Below, piece after piece: positions 54,301-63,071 of a DNA stretch of 64,000 nucleotides (positions within the stretch are counted from its first letter, which is position 1; each line of letters begins with the position of its first letter). The position numbers and the translations under genes are program-made. This DNA comes from Chloroflexota bacterium (GTDB lineage: Bacteria; Chloroflexota; Anaerolineae; Aggregatilineales; J027): positions 106,706-170,705 of the forward strand of contig JACRBG010000026.1 of NCBI GenBank assembly GCA_016234595.1, read 5' to 3'. Below the pieces are notes generated by a model, which made no database searches, had not been told where the DNA came from, and was given only the letters and a program-made list of their open reading frames with translations.

Positions 54301-54755
54301 GCACCATCCCCCGGCAACACTTCGGATACCTGTAAGGAATTTGTGGTGAATAAATGGAGACGATAGGCAGCATCCATGGGGACATGCTGCTTGTCTTCAG
54401 CAAATACGTTGAAAATCAGATCACTATCAGTTGGATAGCCATCGGTTGGCGGGGAAAAGCTAAGGACAAGGCCTCCCTCACGCCATTCCCACACTCCGTC
54501 TTTAATATCCGGGTCAACACTGAACACCCCCCCGCTTTCGACATTCATAGGACGGTCAAAGGTAAACTCCACAGGACGTTGAAGGGCAAGCTCCTCCCCA
54601 TTTTCGGGCGAAGTTGCCACGATGACAGGGGCTGTATTTCCAGTTTGACGCGGTGGAGCCGCTTGTGGAGCGTTGGGTTGGGTGAGAACAAAGGCAGCCA
54701 CGCTAATCATCAAAGCTAATGGTAGATAGATCAAAAAACGTTTCCGCTTCAACAT
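48333..54755 (-). CDS. Bacterial alpha-2-macroglobulin with thioester motif and SH3-like insert
   Basis: The 2140-residue exported protein resembles the broad protease-trapping alpha-2-macroglobulins. The ATG at 54755 (MLKRKRFLIYLPLALM) has GGGGAG upstream and begins a signal or anchor sequence. Residues about 40-480 hold Ig-like modules (SPENGEELALQRPVEFTF, PGDGAQNTSSDTVVTVIF). At about 590-660 there is an SH3b-like segment (YAAGTTFWVEDG, EGYLWWKVKNF, EGWIPEGSL). MG domains follow, with YTDRPIYRPRQTVYFRG near 812. A GRKGGGGGGGGDYG stretch near 1390 sits where the bait region or its border is expected. The thioester motif is CIEQ, with Cys1639, in an alpha-toroid domain of helix repeats. It lacks a neighbouring pbpC, unlike the E. 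coli type. Confidence 0.9.
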   Translation of the reverse strand: MLKRKRFLIYLPLALMISVAAFVLTQPNAPQAAPPRQTGNTAPVIVATSPENGEELALQRPVEFTFDRPMNVESGGVFSVDPDIKDGVWEWREGGLVLSFSPPTDGYPTDSDLIFNVFAEDKQHVPMDAAYRLHLFTTNSLQVSEVLPGDGAQNTSSDTVVTVIFNRPVVPLTSIGSQADLPIPLEIEPAIAGTGEWLNTSIFTFKPDQGLVGGMTYTVTVKAGLKTPTDAVLEEDYQFSFSTGKPTFANAYVLNTPRVRHTERQDQAVKRLLAGRNLPTAFDVPLNPIIELSFTQPMNPVTQKGLYIESLNGDKVPMGYSWSMDRRTVRLRTLDPLELDTLYLLVGDETILRAMTGSELRNGYMRPLRTVPYPDYYRTYPGDGERNVDPGGSFSIFFNTPMDAASIADKIHINPAPEGEIDGYYEEWRNAYFVMFQSLPNVNYAITLEPGMLDVYGNEITTPAEINFTTRAYEPSLSLNVPGMMAVYNAYDPTTRLFVSHRNIDAIELQLYKLDLPSLAGVARSNSQPTQYPNASQRLRSWEVPVASPLNVSRDRMILISPEEVDRGLEDFACQGMAARRLSVDIEARVTSNDPRPLPVQNEASFSSEVVTQYAAGTTFWVEDGPVCAEGYLWWKVKNFADETEGWIPEGSLSAYFVEPLSDEPLIENGQYRALQPGAYLLYVNSPQSNQRGYPPNAHVMIVSTVNITLKYSRHEALAWVTNMQTGDPEPNLLVKFYDSRFSVVAFGRTDENGLVQVDLPKLDMYGSLFAVVQTPKHFGFVSNRLIYGVQPGDFNIAMDYQQTSQRLYLYTDRPIYRPRQTVYFRGILRKQEDVVYSLMPGYRTVPIEIYDWSNQKIYEDRIAVNPQGSFSGEFKLDEDASLGNYRISIALPGYQDYYNYSAGYYWNNPGLTFAVAEYHAPEYEVQAVPAADEVLMGDTVEVTVDAHYFFGGAVSNAQVKWVVLGQDYYFNYQGRGSWTFQDFDYDRLDSDNYVETTSGVWAEKLSEGEGVTDDEGHFMVRLPAGAANHPGSQSYTIEATVTDETQQAVSGRVQVVVHQGKVYIGVAPESYLSEAGKTSRFNMIAVDWDSQAVPNQVVDYRIVERRWASVLEKDTDGRMAWTWDLEEIEVAKGTVTLDAAGQGQVEYVPPRGGAYKLYATTQDSAGNTILSSGFMWVSSPEYVPWRQRNDNRITLISDADAYRPGDTAQILIPSPFQGETLALVTVERDSFLHTEIIHMTTNSYVYQLPIEANYAPNIYVSVMLIKGIDEHTTYAQFRLGMIPLTVDTERLVMDVEVTPIMPDGVEMVGPGDTVTLDVKTRDWAGHPVSAEVGLSMTDLSVLGLVPPNSPSLLEYFYSRRGLGVLTASTLTISADDYVQYVTNGRKGGGGGGGGDYGVIEVRQDFVDTPLWTPSVITDANGEAQVTVTLPDNLTTWRIDARAVTAGAGGPMLVGQSTADFISTKPLLIRPVTPRFFVVGDELSMGAVVNNNTGHDQTVQIELIGTGFSVLNDVALIQTVTIPAQGRQRVDWPIQVLDVTSIDATFTVRNEDGSYTDGSKPLLGQGDDRLLPVYHYEAHETVGTAGVLDGPDARRVTETIELPTQADPERGSLRIQLDHTLAGPMLDGLDYLQNYPHQCIEQTVSRFLPNIMTMRALAALNQSDPELKQNLNQQVIFGLQRLYALQHSDGGWGWFAADASNPLTTAYALIGLSEARNSGFAAVDTGVIERAGDFLYGYIAQQEGSGGLDSLENWQLNQRAFVLYALNRSGYATGLDSATYAARLTLMFEQRQRLNLDAQAFLMMSMLANDASDPRLETLKSDFMSAATFEGSASATGLHWEDWPDYYNWTTDTRTTALVLMALAHYDTTNDMLPGAVRWLMTARQADAWETTQETAWAVMALTDWMLLTQELEADYAYGVDLNSEPLMPDDTRVIPDTVRDSQRLRVEVSKLLQDEANQVVISRGDGPGNLYYTMHLTTFLHVPGIEPASRGISIERQYYLADDPTRQAITSAKVGDEVVVMLTITALRSLNYVVIEDPIPAGAEAVDPHLLTNSIVGQRPSLELADPADWGWWSFSQTELRDEKVVLYATYLSPGTYTYVYRLRLGLPGQFNVIPATGEEFYFPEVYGRSAGMLFTIEP

Positions 54756-54792
54756 TTGAAATCTCCCCTCGCAAAAATCACTTTTCACGAGG

Positions 54793-54822
54793 TTATAACA
54801 TGCGGTTTACCACACTGTTGAA
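54793..54822 (-). promoter_or_regulatory. Possible promoter of the alpha-2-macroglobulin gene
   Basis: On the minus strand TTCAAC (54817-54822) and TTATAA (54793-54798) are 18 bases apart, giving a leader of about 30 bases. The match to consensus is moderate. Confidence 0.4.
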
Positions 54823-54967
54823 CGCGCAGACCACGTCTATTCAATCGCTACCCCATGCTCACCTTACAAAAGAATGACAAAAAGCTGACGCGCGTTTTGG
54901 GCACGAATTAGCCGCTATCATCCTGTATCAAACGAATAAAGTAAATTCTGTTCTTTGCAGAAAATAA

Positions 54968-54983
54968 TGTGAAATTTGTCACT
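54968..54983. promoter_or_regulatory. CRP-like site in the divergent surface-gene promoter region
   Basis: TGTGA-AATTTG-TCACT differs by one base from the TGTGA-N6-TCACA consensus. It lies between the divergent alpha-2-macroglobulin and giant TolB/FnIII genes. The 326 bases between the two start codons hold no gene. Confidence 0.35.
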
Positions 54984-55054
54984 TTCCCCATTAGTGGGAA
55001 GCCATTAAATTACAGAAGAATGAGAATACATATTAAGAGTTAAGGGTTTATCAA

Positions 55055-55066
55055 AACGAATTCGTT
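55055..55066. promoter_or_regulatory. Perfect 12-base palindrome before the giant surface gene
   Basis: AACGAATTCGTT lies three bases before the AGGAG ribosome site (55070-55074) of the 2608-residue gene. It may be an operator or hide the ribosome site in a self-pairing structure. Confidence 0.35.
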
Positions 55067-55081
55067 GCTAGGAGTTAGCCA

Positions 55082-58000
55082 GTGAGCAAGCCCTCCATCC
55101 TCCACTCCCAAATGTACCTTTGGCAGCGGTGGTTTTTGTTAATTGCCATTATCCTATTGCCTCTTTTTTCCCTACAAAATCTGGCGAAGGCTCAAGCCCC
55201 TGATTACCATTTGATCGAGTCGAATGCCGCTGAGGTAAACATCAGCGGCACTTGGACTACCCAAACGGTCACTGGCGCAAGCGGGGGGAGTTATCTCTAT
55301 AATACGGGGTCTGACAGCGACGTTTTAACTCTTCAATTCCAAGGGCCTTACATTGAAATCATCTACGCAGCTGGACCATCGCTAGGGACTTTAGCCGTCG
55401 AAATTGATGGCACTGTACTGCGTACCGTCATTACCACAGCAGACCGTACCACTTATCAAGAACGATCAACCATCAGCTATTTGACGGACGAAATCCATAT
55501 GTTGCGGGTTTATTCGCAAGCGGGTGGAATCATTGCAGTGGATGCGTTTGTTGTGGTAGGGAATCAATCACCCTCAACCACCAGTGATACAACCATTGGG
55601 GGGACACGTTTTCCCTGTAATCAATCTTCACCTATCCAAAAAATTTCCGTACGCGAAGATGGTGCAGCAGCGACACAAACTAGTCAGCGGCCCAGTATTT
55701 CAGCCGATGGGCGTTATGTTGCGTTTGAAAGTATAGACCCACTAGTTGCCGCCGACACAAACCAAAACTCAGATATTTATGTGGCCGATTTGCAGACGTG
55801 TTCGATGCAATTGGTCTCGGTAAGTTCAACTGGAACCCTTGCCAATGACAGTTCATATAATGCCGTCATTTCCGGTAACGGGCGTTTTGTCGCCTTCGAA
55901 TCCTACGCCACTACATTAGTAACCCCCACCACCTATACTCAATCAGGGATTTATATCCGTGATCTTCAAGCGGGCCAAACCACGCGGGTATCAGTAAGTT
56001 CAACTGGCGCAGAGGCCAATAGTTCAGCCTATAGGCCGCGTATCTCAGATGATGGGCGCTATGTTTTATTCCGATCCTATGCCTCTAATCTCGGTGGGAG
56101 TTATGAATTTTATATTCGGGATCGCCAGACTAGCCAAACTACTTCCATCCCCATCAGTTTGTCATACCTCGGCTTCAATGTGCAGGGATTCGATCTTTCA
56201 GGGGATGGGCATCGGGTTTTTGCCAGTTTGAACAATGGGCTGGCGGTTTATGATTGGCAGACCACTCAATCTTGGCAACTTGCACCTGCCAACAACAATT
56301 CAGCAGCAGGTGGATTATCCAGTGATGGTAACTATGTTACATTTGTTGCTGATGGGCCAAACTTTCCAGAAGATACTCAAAGTAATATCTATCTGGTCAA
56401 CTTAACAACGAATGAGCGGACATTTGTCGCCTCCACCGAGGATACTTCTGTTGTTTCAACCTACCCCCTCACTGGGAATCAATCGGTTTCAAGTGATGGT
56501 CGTTTTGTCTTGTTTGAGACACCCGCCCGCAATATCCTGTCGGATGGCGACTATGCTGATTTAACGGACCTATTTTTGTTTGACAGGCAGACGAGTCAGA
56601 ACCGACGGCTGTCCATTAATGCGTTGGGAGAAATGGCGAATGATCATAGTACAGCGGGAGTGCTTTCGGATAATGGGCAATTTGTAGCCTTGACTTCTCG
56701 TGCCAGTAACTACACAAATGAGCCCAACACGACGATTTCCAATATCTATGTTATCAATCTCGCCCTGCTCTACCACCCCTTTGAATTGGCGACCCAAACG
56801 CTTTCGGAAAATGCCATTCAACTCACATGGTCAGATACGGCGATCGGTGAAACAGGCTGGGTCATCGAAGAATCTACCAATGGCATAACAGGGTGGACAG
56901 TGGTCGGCAATACCTTGGCTGATGTTACCCAGTTTGCTCGTAGCAGTTTGAGTTGTGCGGTCAGGCGCTATTATCGGGTGCGGGCAACATGGTCTGATAC
57001 TAATCGCAATGACGGATTTTCAATTGTAGCACGGGGCATCACGGCCCCCTGCACTGTTTGCGACAATAGTGGCTACATTTATCGTGTCTCAGTGGCTTCT
57101 GGCAATGTGGAAGCTGATGGTCTGATTGCTGAAAACGGCCATTATTGGTGGGAGACCTCAGTCGCGGTGTCGGCGGATGGGCGCTATACAGCTTTTAGTT
57201 CAGCAAGTCAAAGCTTCATAACCAACGATACCAACGAGGTATCTGATATATTCGTCCATGACAATGTGACCTGCCAAACCACACGGGTCTCAATCAACTC
57301 CAATGGAAATCAAGCAAATGGCTATGCACGCTTACCTGATATTTCGGCCAATGGGCGTTATATAGTATTCGAGTCGATTGCGGACACCCTAGTAGCAGGG
57401 GATACCAACAATACGCAAGATGTTTTTTTGCATGATCGGGCAACTGGCAGCACCACTCGTATTTCTTTGATGCCGAATGGGCAGCAGTTCACTACTGGCA
57501 GTGGTGAGGGGGTTATTAGTAGTGATGGGCGTTACGTGGCCTTTAATTCAGATACCCTCAGCTATGGTTCTGGGCAAATTTATGTTTGGGATAGCCAGAC
57601 CCAACAAACACGGCTAATTTCGGCCTCACCCAGTGGGGTGGCAGGGGATCGCCGCTCATCTATACCGCGTTTCTCGCCGGATGGACACTATCTTGCATTC
57701 CTCTCAGATTCTGAAAATCTGCTGCTGCCCGATACCCCCTACTCAATTGACCTCTATTTAGCCGATTTACAGACAGGTAGTCTTGAGCGGGTCATTAACG
57801 CGGAGCTTGATCCTTATTATCTAGAATGGTGGACAGCCAGTGACTATCAACTGTCGGCGGATGGGCGTTACGTAGTCTATACTTATGCATGGACTCCTTC
57901 TGTCCCCAACGCCCTAGAACCACCTAATGCTGGACCGGTTTATGTATTAGATCGGCAAACAAATCAGACAACGCTGGTCTCAGTATCCAGTCTTGGTACA

Positions 58001-61000
58001 GAGGGAACTGGCTCGTTTGTGGACATTTCTGGTGACGGGCGTTATGTAACTTTTACTAGTTCTTCGATATTAAGCACCAGTGACACGGACACTAGTTACG
58101 ACCTGTATCTACATGACCGCCAAACTGGTTTAACGACACTCGTTTCCCAAAATGCCAACGGGCAAAAGGGTAATTCGATTTCCATTAGGCCGCGCATATC
58201 GGCTGATAGACAAGTGCTGGCATTCGTCTCCTATGCCAATAATCTTATATCGGAAGATATGAATGGAACATGGGATGCGTTTGTGGTCAACATCCCACAA
58301 ATCAGTTATCCCATCGAATTAGCTGTCACACCTCAGTCACAAACCACAATGAATATTACGTGGAATGCCCCCTATTCCAACGAAATTGCCTATCACATTG
58401 AAAGGTCATCCGATGGGATAAATGGGTGGGCAGAAGTAGGAACTGTTCCGGCAAGTAGTACGACTTATAGTGATGGCTCGTTGCTCTGCAATACGCGCTA
58501 TTACTATCGAGTGCGGGCTGAATTTGAGGGTGGCTATTCTAGTTATTCACCTATCGCCAATGCCCGTACCAACACCTGTTTGGTGAGTTGTGACTCAAAC
58601 GCCGCTATCCATCGCATTTCGATTGGTTCAGACGGTCAACAAGGCAATCGAAGTTCATCATGGGTCAATGTGTCAGCCGATGGACGGTACATCGTGTTCC
58701 AATCCGATGCCAGCAACCTAGTCCCAAACGATTCCAACAATACCACCGACATTTTCGTCCATGATCGGGTCACCTGCGAGACGACGCGAGTCTCATTGGC
58801 CTCAACCGACGAGCAAGCCAACGGGCCTTCTGATACTCCAAATATTTCTGGGGATGGGCGCTACGTGGTCTACACTTCCTATGCAACTAATCTGGTAGCG
58901 GGTGATACCAACGGTTATGCCGATGTCTACCTTTATGATCGTCAGACCAGACAGGTTATCCAAATAAACGCGGCCACCAATAGCCAAGACAGTTCCTACG
59001 GTGGCGACTCTGGTTGGATTTCAGCCGATGGACGTTATGTTGTATTTGATACACAATCCAATACGCTAGTTTCGCCACCCGAAACGAATTTTGTGCGGGA
59101 TGTGTTTGTACGAGAATTGGCAACCGGGGAAATTCGTATGGCATCGCGTTCGCTCAGCGGGGTAAGTAACGCCGATCCATCCTCAGTAGGTACTATATCT
59201 GGCGATGGGCGCTATGTCGTATTTATTTCTAGTTCGACGAGCCTTGTCGCCGGGGATATAACCCGTAATAACGAAGTGTTTATGCGGGATATGCAGACCA
59301 ACACTACCCGCCGAATTTCGATGTCTACCAGTGGTGGCGAAACGAATGGCAGCGCGAATTCAGCCAAAATTACTACCGATGGCCGCTATGTTGTCTATAC
59401 TTCATCCGCAACCAATATCGTTCCGAATGACACCAACAACTCCATTGACGTTTTTCTCTATGATGTACTCAACAACACCACAACATTAGTTTCGCTAGCC
59501 GATAATGAAGAGCAGGCCATTGGCGATGCAAATAATACTTGGATTTCGGATGATGGCCGCTTGGTCGCTTTTGGTTCCTATGCCCGCAACTTAGTCGCAA
59601 ATGACACTACCCCACTCCATTATCGAGGCTTCTACGTGCGCGACTTGTGGACAGGCCATACCGTTCGCATTTCACAAGGGTCAACTGGTTTGCCAACGTC
59701 CGATGATGTTTTTGATACCGCCCTTTCACGCGATGGTCGGATTGCAGCTTTCGTTTCCTACGATGCCACGCTTGTACCCACTGACCAAAATGCAGTATCA
59801 GATATTTTTGTGGTCAACCTAGCGGCCTATTTCACCTATTTACCTGCCCCAACCGGGTTAGCTCTTACAGATAGCAGGCTGACAAGCCAAACCCTGACAT
59901 GGATAGACAGCACACCTGATGAAACAAGCTATCGGCTGGAGCGATCCACAAACAGCTTCACAGGTTGGGCGGAAATAGCTTCTCTGCCTGCTGATTCTAC
60001 GACGACTGACAGCTCCGGCCTTGCCTGTGGAACCACCTACTATTATCGTCTGCGGGCCTATTTTGCGGGCAGTAGCCTCTATTCGGCCTATTCCGAAGTA
60101 GTGAATGGAACAACGGTCGCCTGCCCTGTGGGCCCAACAGATGTGGCTGTGGTCAACAATGGGCGTACTAGGCAAACGATCACGTGGATGGATAGTACGG
60201 GGGACGAAACAGGTTATCGAGTTGAACGTTCAACCAATGGTTCCAGTGGTTGGGTTGAAATAGGTAGCCTAGTAGCCAACAGCACAACTTATAACAGCAC
60301 AGGATTAAGCTGTGGCACGCCCTATTATTATCGGGTGCGAGCTTATTATGGGGCGCTGGGAATTTACTCGTCCTATTCAGCTACAGTGAACAATTCAACC
60401 CCGCCCTGTCCGGATGGCCCACCCGACCTCACGATTACCGTCAGCACACGCACCCGCCATACATTGACATGGACAGACCGCGATGCTGATGCAACGAATT
60501 ATTATGTGGAACGTTCGCTAACTGGCACAGGCAGTTGGTCACAAATCGGCACGGTGGGCGATAATCAGAATAGCTATACAGTGGCTAATTTAAGCTGCAA
60601 CACGGTGTATTATTTCCGAGTGCGGGGCTACTATTCGGCGGACAATCTCTATTCAGGCTACTCGTCTGTAATTAGCGGAACAACGCTCGCCTGCCCCACC
60701 GCGCCAACGGGCTTGACTATCACTAATAATCTCGTGACTCAACAAACATTGGTATGGAATGATACAACCACTGACGAGACCGCTTTTTATATCGAGCGTT
60801 CGTTAACGGGCACAGGTAGTTGGGTGCAACAGGGATCGGTTGGGGCAGATACCACCACCTTCGATAGTACAGGTCTGAATTGCGCCACACGCTATTATTA
60901 CCGTTTGCGGGCTTTCTTTGGGGATAGTCTGTATTCGCCCTATTCCTCGATTGCGGATGCGACCACACTTGGTGGATGCCCCGCCGCGCCGTCTCTGTAT

Positions 61001-62908
61001 AGTATGGGTTTTCACAGCCCCTTCATCATCAGTATCAATTGGTCTGACAACGCCACCAATGAAACCTCGTATCATATTGAACGTGCTCAATCCTCAAGTG
61101 GGCCATATATTGAGATTGGTTCGCGGGAGGCAAACACTACTTCCTATACGGATAATGGGTTGGAGTGCAACACTCAATATTACTATCGAGTGCGGGCCTA
61201 CAACGCCATTGCAAACGTCTATTCCACCTACTCCAATGTCATGAATGGCACGACGTGGTCATGTCTTATTCTGCCCACCTATGTGAGCGGCTCCAGCAAT
61301 GCCCCTGACCGAATTAACCTGACATGGACTGATAATTCGGTGCGCGAAACGGCCTATCTGATTGAACGTGCTCCGACCAGCACAGGATCGTGGGCTTTAA
61401 TTGCCACTTTACCAGTAGATAGCATCTCCTACACCAACACAGGCTTGACCTGTGGCACACCCTATTATTATCGCCTTCGTACCTATGATGAGCGTACCAA
61501 CACCTATTCGTCGTATTCAACTATCACCAGTGCATCAACCATCCCTTGCCCAAATCCTCCCGGCAACTTCCGCGTCACCAGTCGAACCCTAACAACGATC
61601 ACGCTTGGTTGGACAGATAGTTCAAATTATGAACAGGGCTATTCGGTAGAGGTTACTGTTCGGGGGACGACCAACTGGCAGGTATTGAACCTAACAGCCG
61701 CTAATGCGATCACTTATAGGGTCACTGGCTTGCAATGCAATACTATGTATGATTTTCGAGCGCGGGTTGGTTTTGTGAGCAGTGTCTTTGGCCCATATTC
61801 GGGTATCATTTCCGAGACGACAGATGCTTGTCCAGTTGCACCCAGCAATATCGCCTTCACGTTTGCCTCACCCACCCAGATTCGGATTGCATGGCAAGAG
61901 AATGCAACCAATGAAAGTTCCTATGTAGTCGAACGCTCATTAAACACAACGGGTGATTGGCAGGTTGCCGGAACGTGGGGGCCCAACACCTTCTCAATCA
62001 TAGATAGCTGGCGGTCATGCAACACGCACTATTACTATCGCGTTCGCGCCTACTTTGCTGAGGACGCACTCTATTCGAGCTATTCTAATGTAGTGACCAC
62101 ACTCACATCGCCTTGCCCCCCTTCAACATTGGCAATTTTCTATAACAGTACAAATCAAGCCAGTCTCTTGCAATCGCTGACCACCACACCTGCCGCCAGT
62201 GACTATCTCCATTTTGACCTAGGTTTTACCTATGGGACAGGTGGTCAAATGGTGATGGGTGATTGGGATGGCGACGGGGTTGATACAGTAGGGGTGTATC
62301 GTAATGGGGCGTTTTTCTTCACCAGTGATACGGGCACCGCAACCCACTGGGATGGAATATGGTTCGGTCTAGGCAGTCAACCCGTTGTAGGTCGGTTTGA
62401 TGCGACCGTCAACCACGACTGTCTTGGTGTAACAGATGCGGGGACTTGGTCAAACGGCGACACCTATTTTGCCTTGTATTTCACCTGCAATCTGACGAGC
62501 GGGCCAACTCCCCCACTCACCTTCCAATGGTTGAGCATTCTGCTACCTGACTCGGGAGGATTCACAGGCACACATCAATTTGTTGCAGGGGACTTTGATG
62601 GCGATGGCATTGATTCAATTGCCGTTCGGCGGGGCAATTTTATCGCTTGGACAAATGTACCCCCGACAACACTCCTTTCAGCTTTTAGCTATGCTCAATA
62701 CATTGGCGCACCGGGGATAGGGGACGAGGGGCGGGTTGTCGCAGGAGACTGGGATTTAAACCACATAGACTCGTTTGGGCTTGTCTATCAGAATGGGACA
62801 TTCTATCGGCGCAACGATCTTACATGGAGCAGTGGAGCGTACATTCTTCAGCAATTTACGCCCCAGATTGGCACGCCCTTTACAGTGGTATCGTGGCGCC
62901 TGCGATAA
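55082..62908 (+). CDS. Giant secreted TolB-propeller/fibronectin type III protein, 2608 residues
   Basis: The start is GTG with AGGAG 7 bases upstream. A signal peptide (WFLLIAIILLPLFSLQNLAKA) is followed by a beta-sandwich domain at about 35-170. Three PD40/TolB-like blocks, each with many SADGRYVAFES-type blades and DxxxxxDIYVxD motifs, span about 180-560, 660-1075 and 1168-1583. One fibronectin type III module follows block 1, one follows block 2, and eight follow block 3 (about 1585-2346). Each has a WxDxxxxETxYxIERS strand and a CxxxYYYRVRAY strand. The last 260 residues have integrin-like MGDWDGDGVDTVGVYR and AGDFDGDGIDSIAVRR calcium loops. No anchor or sorting signal is visible. An adhesion or matrix role is inferred only from architecture. 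Confidence 0.9.
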   Translation: MSKPSILHSQMYLWQRWFLLIAIILLPLFSLQNLAKAQAPDYHLIESNAAEVNISGTWTTQTVTGASGGSYLYNTGSDSDVLTLQFQGPYIEIIYAAGPSLGTLAVEIDGTVLRTVITTADRTTYQERSTISYLTDEIHMLRVYSQAGGIIAVDAFVVVGNQSPSTTSDTTIGGTRFPCNQSSPIQKISVREDGAAATQTSQRPSISADGRYVAFESIDPLVAADTNQNSDIYVADLQTCSMQLVSVSSTGTLANDSSYNAVISGNGRFVAFESYATTLVTPTTYTQSGIYIRDLQAGQTTRVSVSSTGAEANSSAYRPRISDDGRYVLFRSYASNLGGSYEFYIRDRQTSQTTSIPISLSYLGFNVQGFDLSGDGHRVFASLNNGLAVYDWQTTQSWQLAPANNNSAAGGLSSDGNYVTFVADGPNFPEDTQSNIYLVNLTTNERTFVASTEDTSVVSTYPLTGNQSVSSDGRFVLFETPARNILSDGDYADLTDLFLFDRQTSQNRRLSINALGEMANDHSTAGVLSDNGQFVALTSRASNYTNEPNTTISNIYVINLALLYHPFELATQTLSENAIQLTWSDTAIGETGWVIEESTNGITGWTVVGNTLADVTQFARSSLSCAVRRYYRVRATWSDTNRNDGFSIVARGITAPCTVCDNSGYIYRVSVASGNVEADGLIAENGHYWWETSVAVSADGRYTAFSSASQSFITNDTNEVSDIFVHDNVTCQTTRVSINSNGNQANGYARLPDISANGRYIVFESIADTLVAGDTNNTQDVFLHDRATGSTTRISLMPNGQQFTTGSGEGVISSDGRYVAFNSDTLSYGSGQIYVWDSQTQQTRLISASPSGVAGDRRSSIPRFSPDGHYLAFLSDSENLLLPDTPYSIDLYLADLQTGSLERVINAELDPYYLEWWTASDYQLSADGRYVVYTYAWTPSVPNALEPPNAGPVYVLDRQTNQTTLVSVSSLGTEGTGSFVDISGDGRYVTFTSSSILSTSDTDTSYDLYLHDRQTGLTTLVSQNANGQKGNSISIRPRISADRQVLAFVSYANNLISEDMNGTWDAFVVNIPQISYPIELAVTPQSQTTMNITWNAPYSNEIAYHIERSSDGINGWAEVGTVPASSTTYSDGSLLCNTRYYYRVRAEFEGGYSSYSPIANARTNTCLVSCDSNAAIHRISIGSDGQQGNRSSSWVNVSADGRYIVFQSDASNLVPNDSNNTTDIFVHDRVTCETTRVSLASTDEQANGPSDTPNISGDGRYVVYTSYATNLVAGDTNGYADVYLYDRQTRQVIQINAATNSQDSSYGGDSGWISADGRYVVFDTQSNTLVSPPETNFVRDVFVRELATGEIRMASRSLSGVSNADPSSVGTISGDGRYVVFISSSTSLVAGDITRNNEVFMRDMQTNTTRRISMSTSGGETNGSANSAKITTDGRYVVYTSSATNIVPNDTNNSIDVFLYDVLNNTTTLVSLADNEEQAIGDANNTWISDDGRLVAFGSYARNLVANDTTPLHYRGFYVRDLWTGHTVRISQGSTGLPTSDDVFDTALSRDGRIAAFVSYDATLVPTDQNAVSDIFVVNLAAYFTYLPAPTGLALTDSRLTSQTLTWIDSTPDETSYRLERSTNSFTGWAEIASLPADSTTTDSSGLACGTTYYYRLRAYFAGSSLYSAYSEVVNGTTVACPVGPTDVAVVNNGRTRQTITWMDSTGDETGYRVERSTNGSSGWVEIGSLVANSTTYNSTGLSCGTPYYYRVRAYYGALGIYSSYSATVNNSTPPCPDGPPDLTITVSTRTRHTLTWTDRDADATNYYVERSLTGTGSWSQIGTVGDNQNSYTVANLSCNTVYYFRVRGYYSADNLYSGYSSVISGTTLACPTAPTGLTITNNLVTQQTLVWNDTTTDETAFYIERSLTGTGSWVQQGSVGADTTTFDSTGLNCATRYYYRLRAFFGDSLYSPYSSIADATTLGGCPAAPSLYSMGFHSPFIISINWSDNATNETSYHIERAQSSSGPYIEIGSREANTTSYTDNGLECNTQYYYRVRAYNAIANVYSTYSNVMNGTTWSCLILPTYVSGSSNAPDRINLTWTDNSVRETAYLIERAPTSTGSWALIATLPVDSISYTNTGLTCGTPYYYRLRTYDERTNTYSSYSTITSASTIPCPNPPGNFRVTSRTLTTITLGWTDSSNYEQGYSVEVTVRGTTNWQVLNLTAANAITYRVTGLQCNTMYDFRARVGFVSSVFGPYSGIISETTDACPVAPSNIAFTFASPTQIRIAWQENATNESSYVVERSLNTTGDWQVAGTWGPNTFSIIDSWRSCNTHYYYRVRAYFAEDALYSSYSNVVTTLTSPCPPSTLAIFYNSTNQASLLQSLTTTPAASDYLHFDLGFTYGTGGQMVMGDWDGDGVDTVGVYRNGAFFFTSDTGTATHWDGIWFGLGSQPVVGRFDATVNHDCLGVTDAGTWSNGDTYFALYFTCNLTSGPTPPLTFQWLSILLPDSGGFTGTHQFVAGDFDGDGIDSIAVRRGNFIAWTNVPPTTLLSAFSYAQYIGAPGIGDEGRVVAGDWDLNHIDSFGLVYQNGTFYRRNDLTWSSGAYILQQFTPQIGTPFTVVSWRLR

Positions 62909-62982
62909 TGCAATTGCGGTCAACAGGCTTGGCCCAAACACTTTATCGGTGTTAGCTAACTACAAAATCTCAACTATATAAG

Positions 62983-63027
62983 CTGCGCTGGGTGATATTT
63001 ATTCCCGTCATCCAGCGCAGTTTTTTT
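62983..63027 (+). terminator. Strong terminator of the giant surface gene
   Basis: CTGCGCTGG (62983-62991) pairs with CCAGCGCAG (63012-63020). The stem extends inward to about 14 bp with wobble pairs, and seven T follow. The 163-base gap to the next gene holds nothing else. Confidence 0.9.
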
Positions 63028-63071
63028 GATTATCGGTACTGCAATTAGATAAGCCGCTGATCGAAAAGGAG

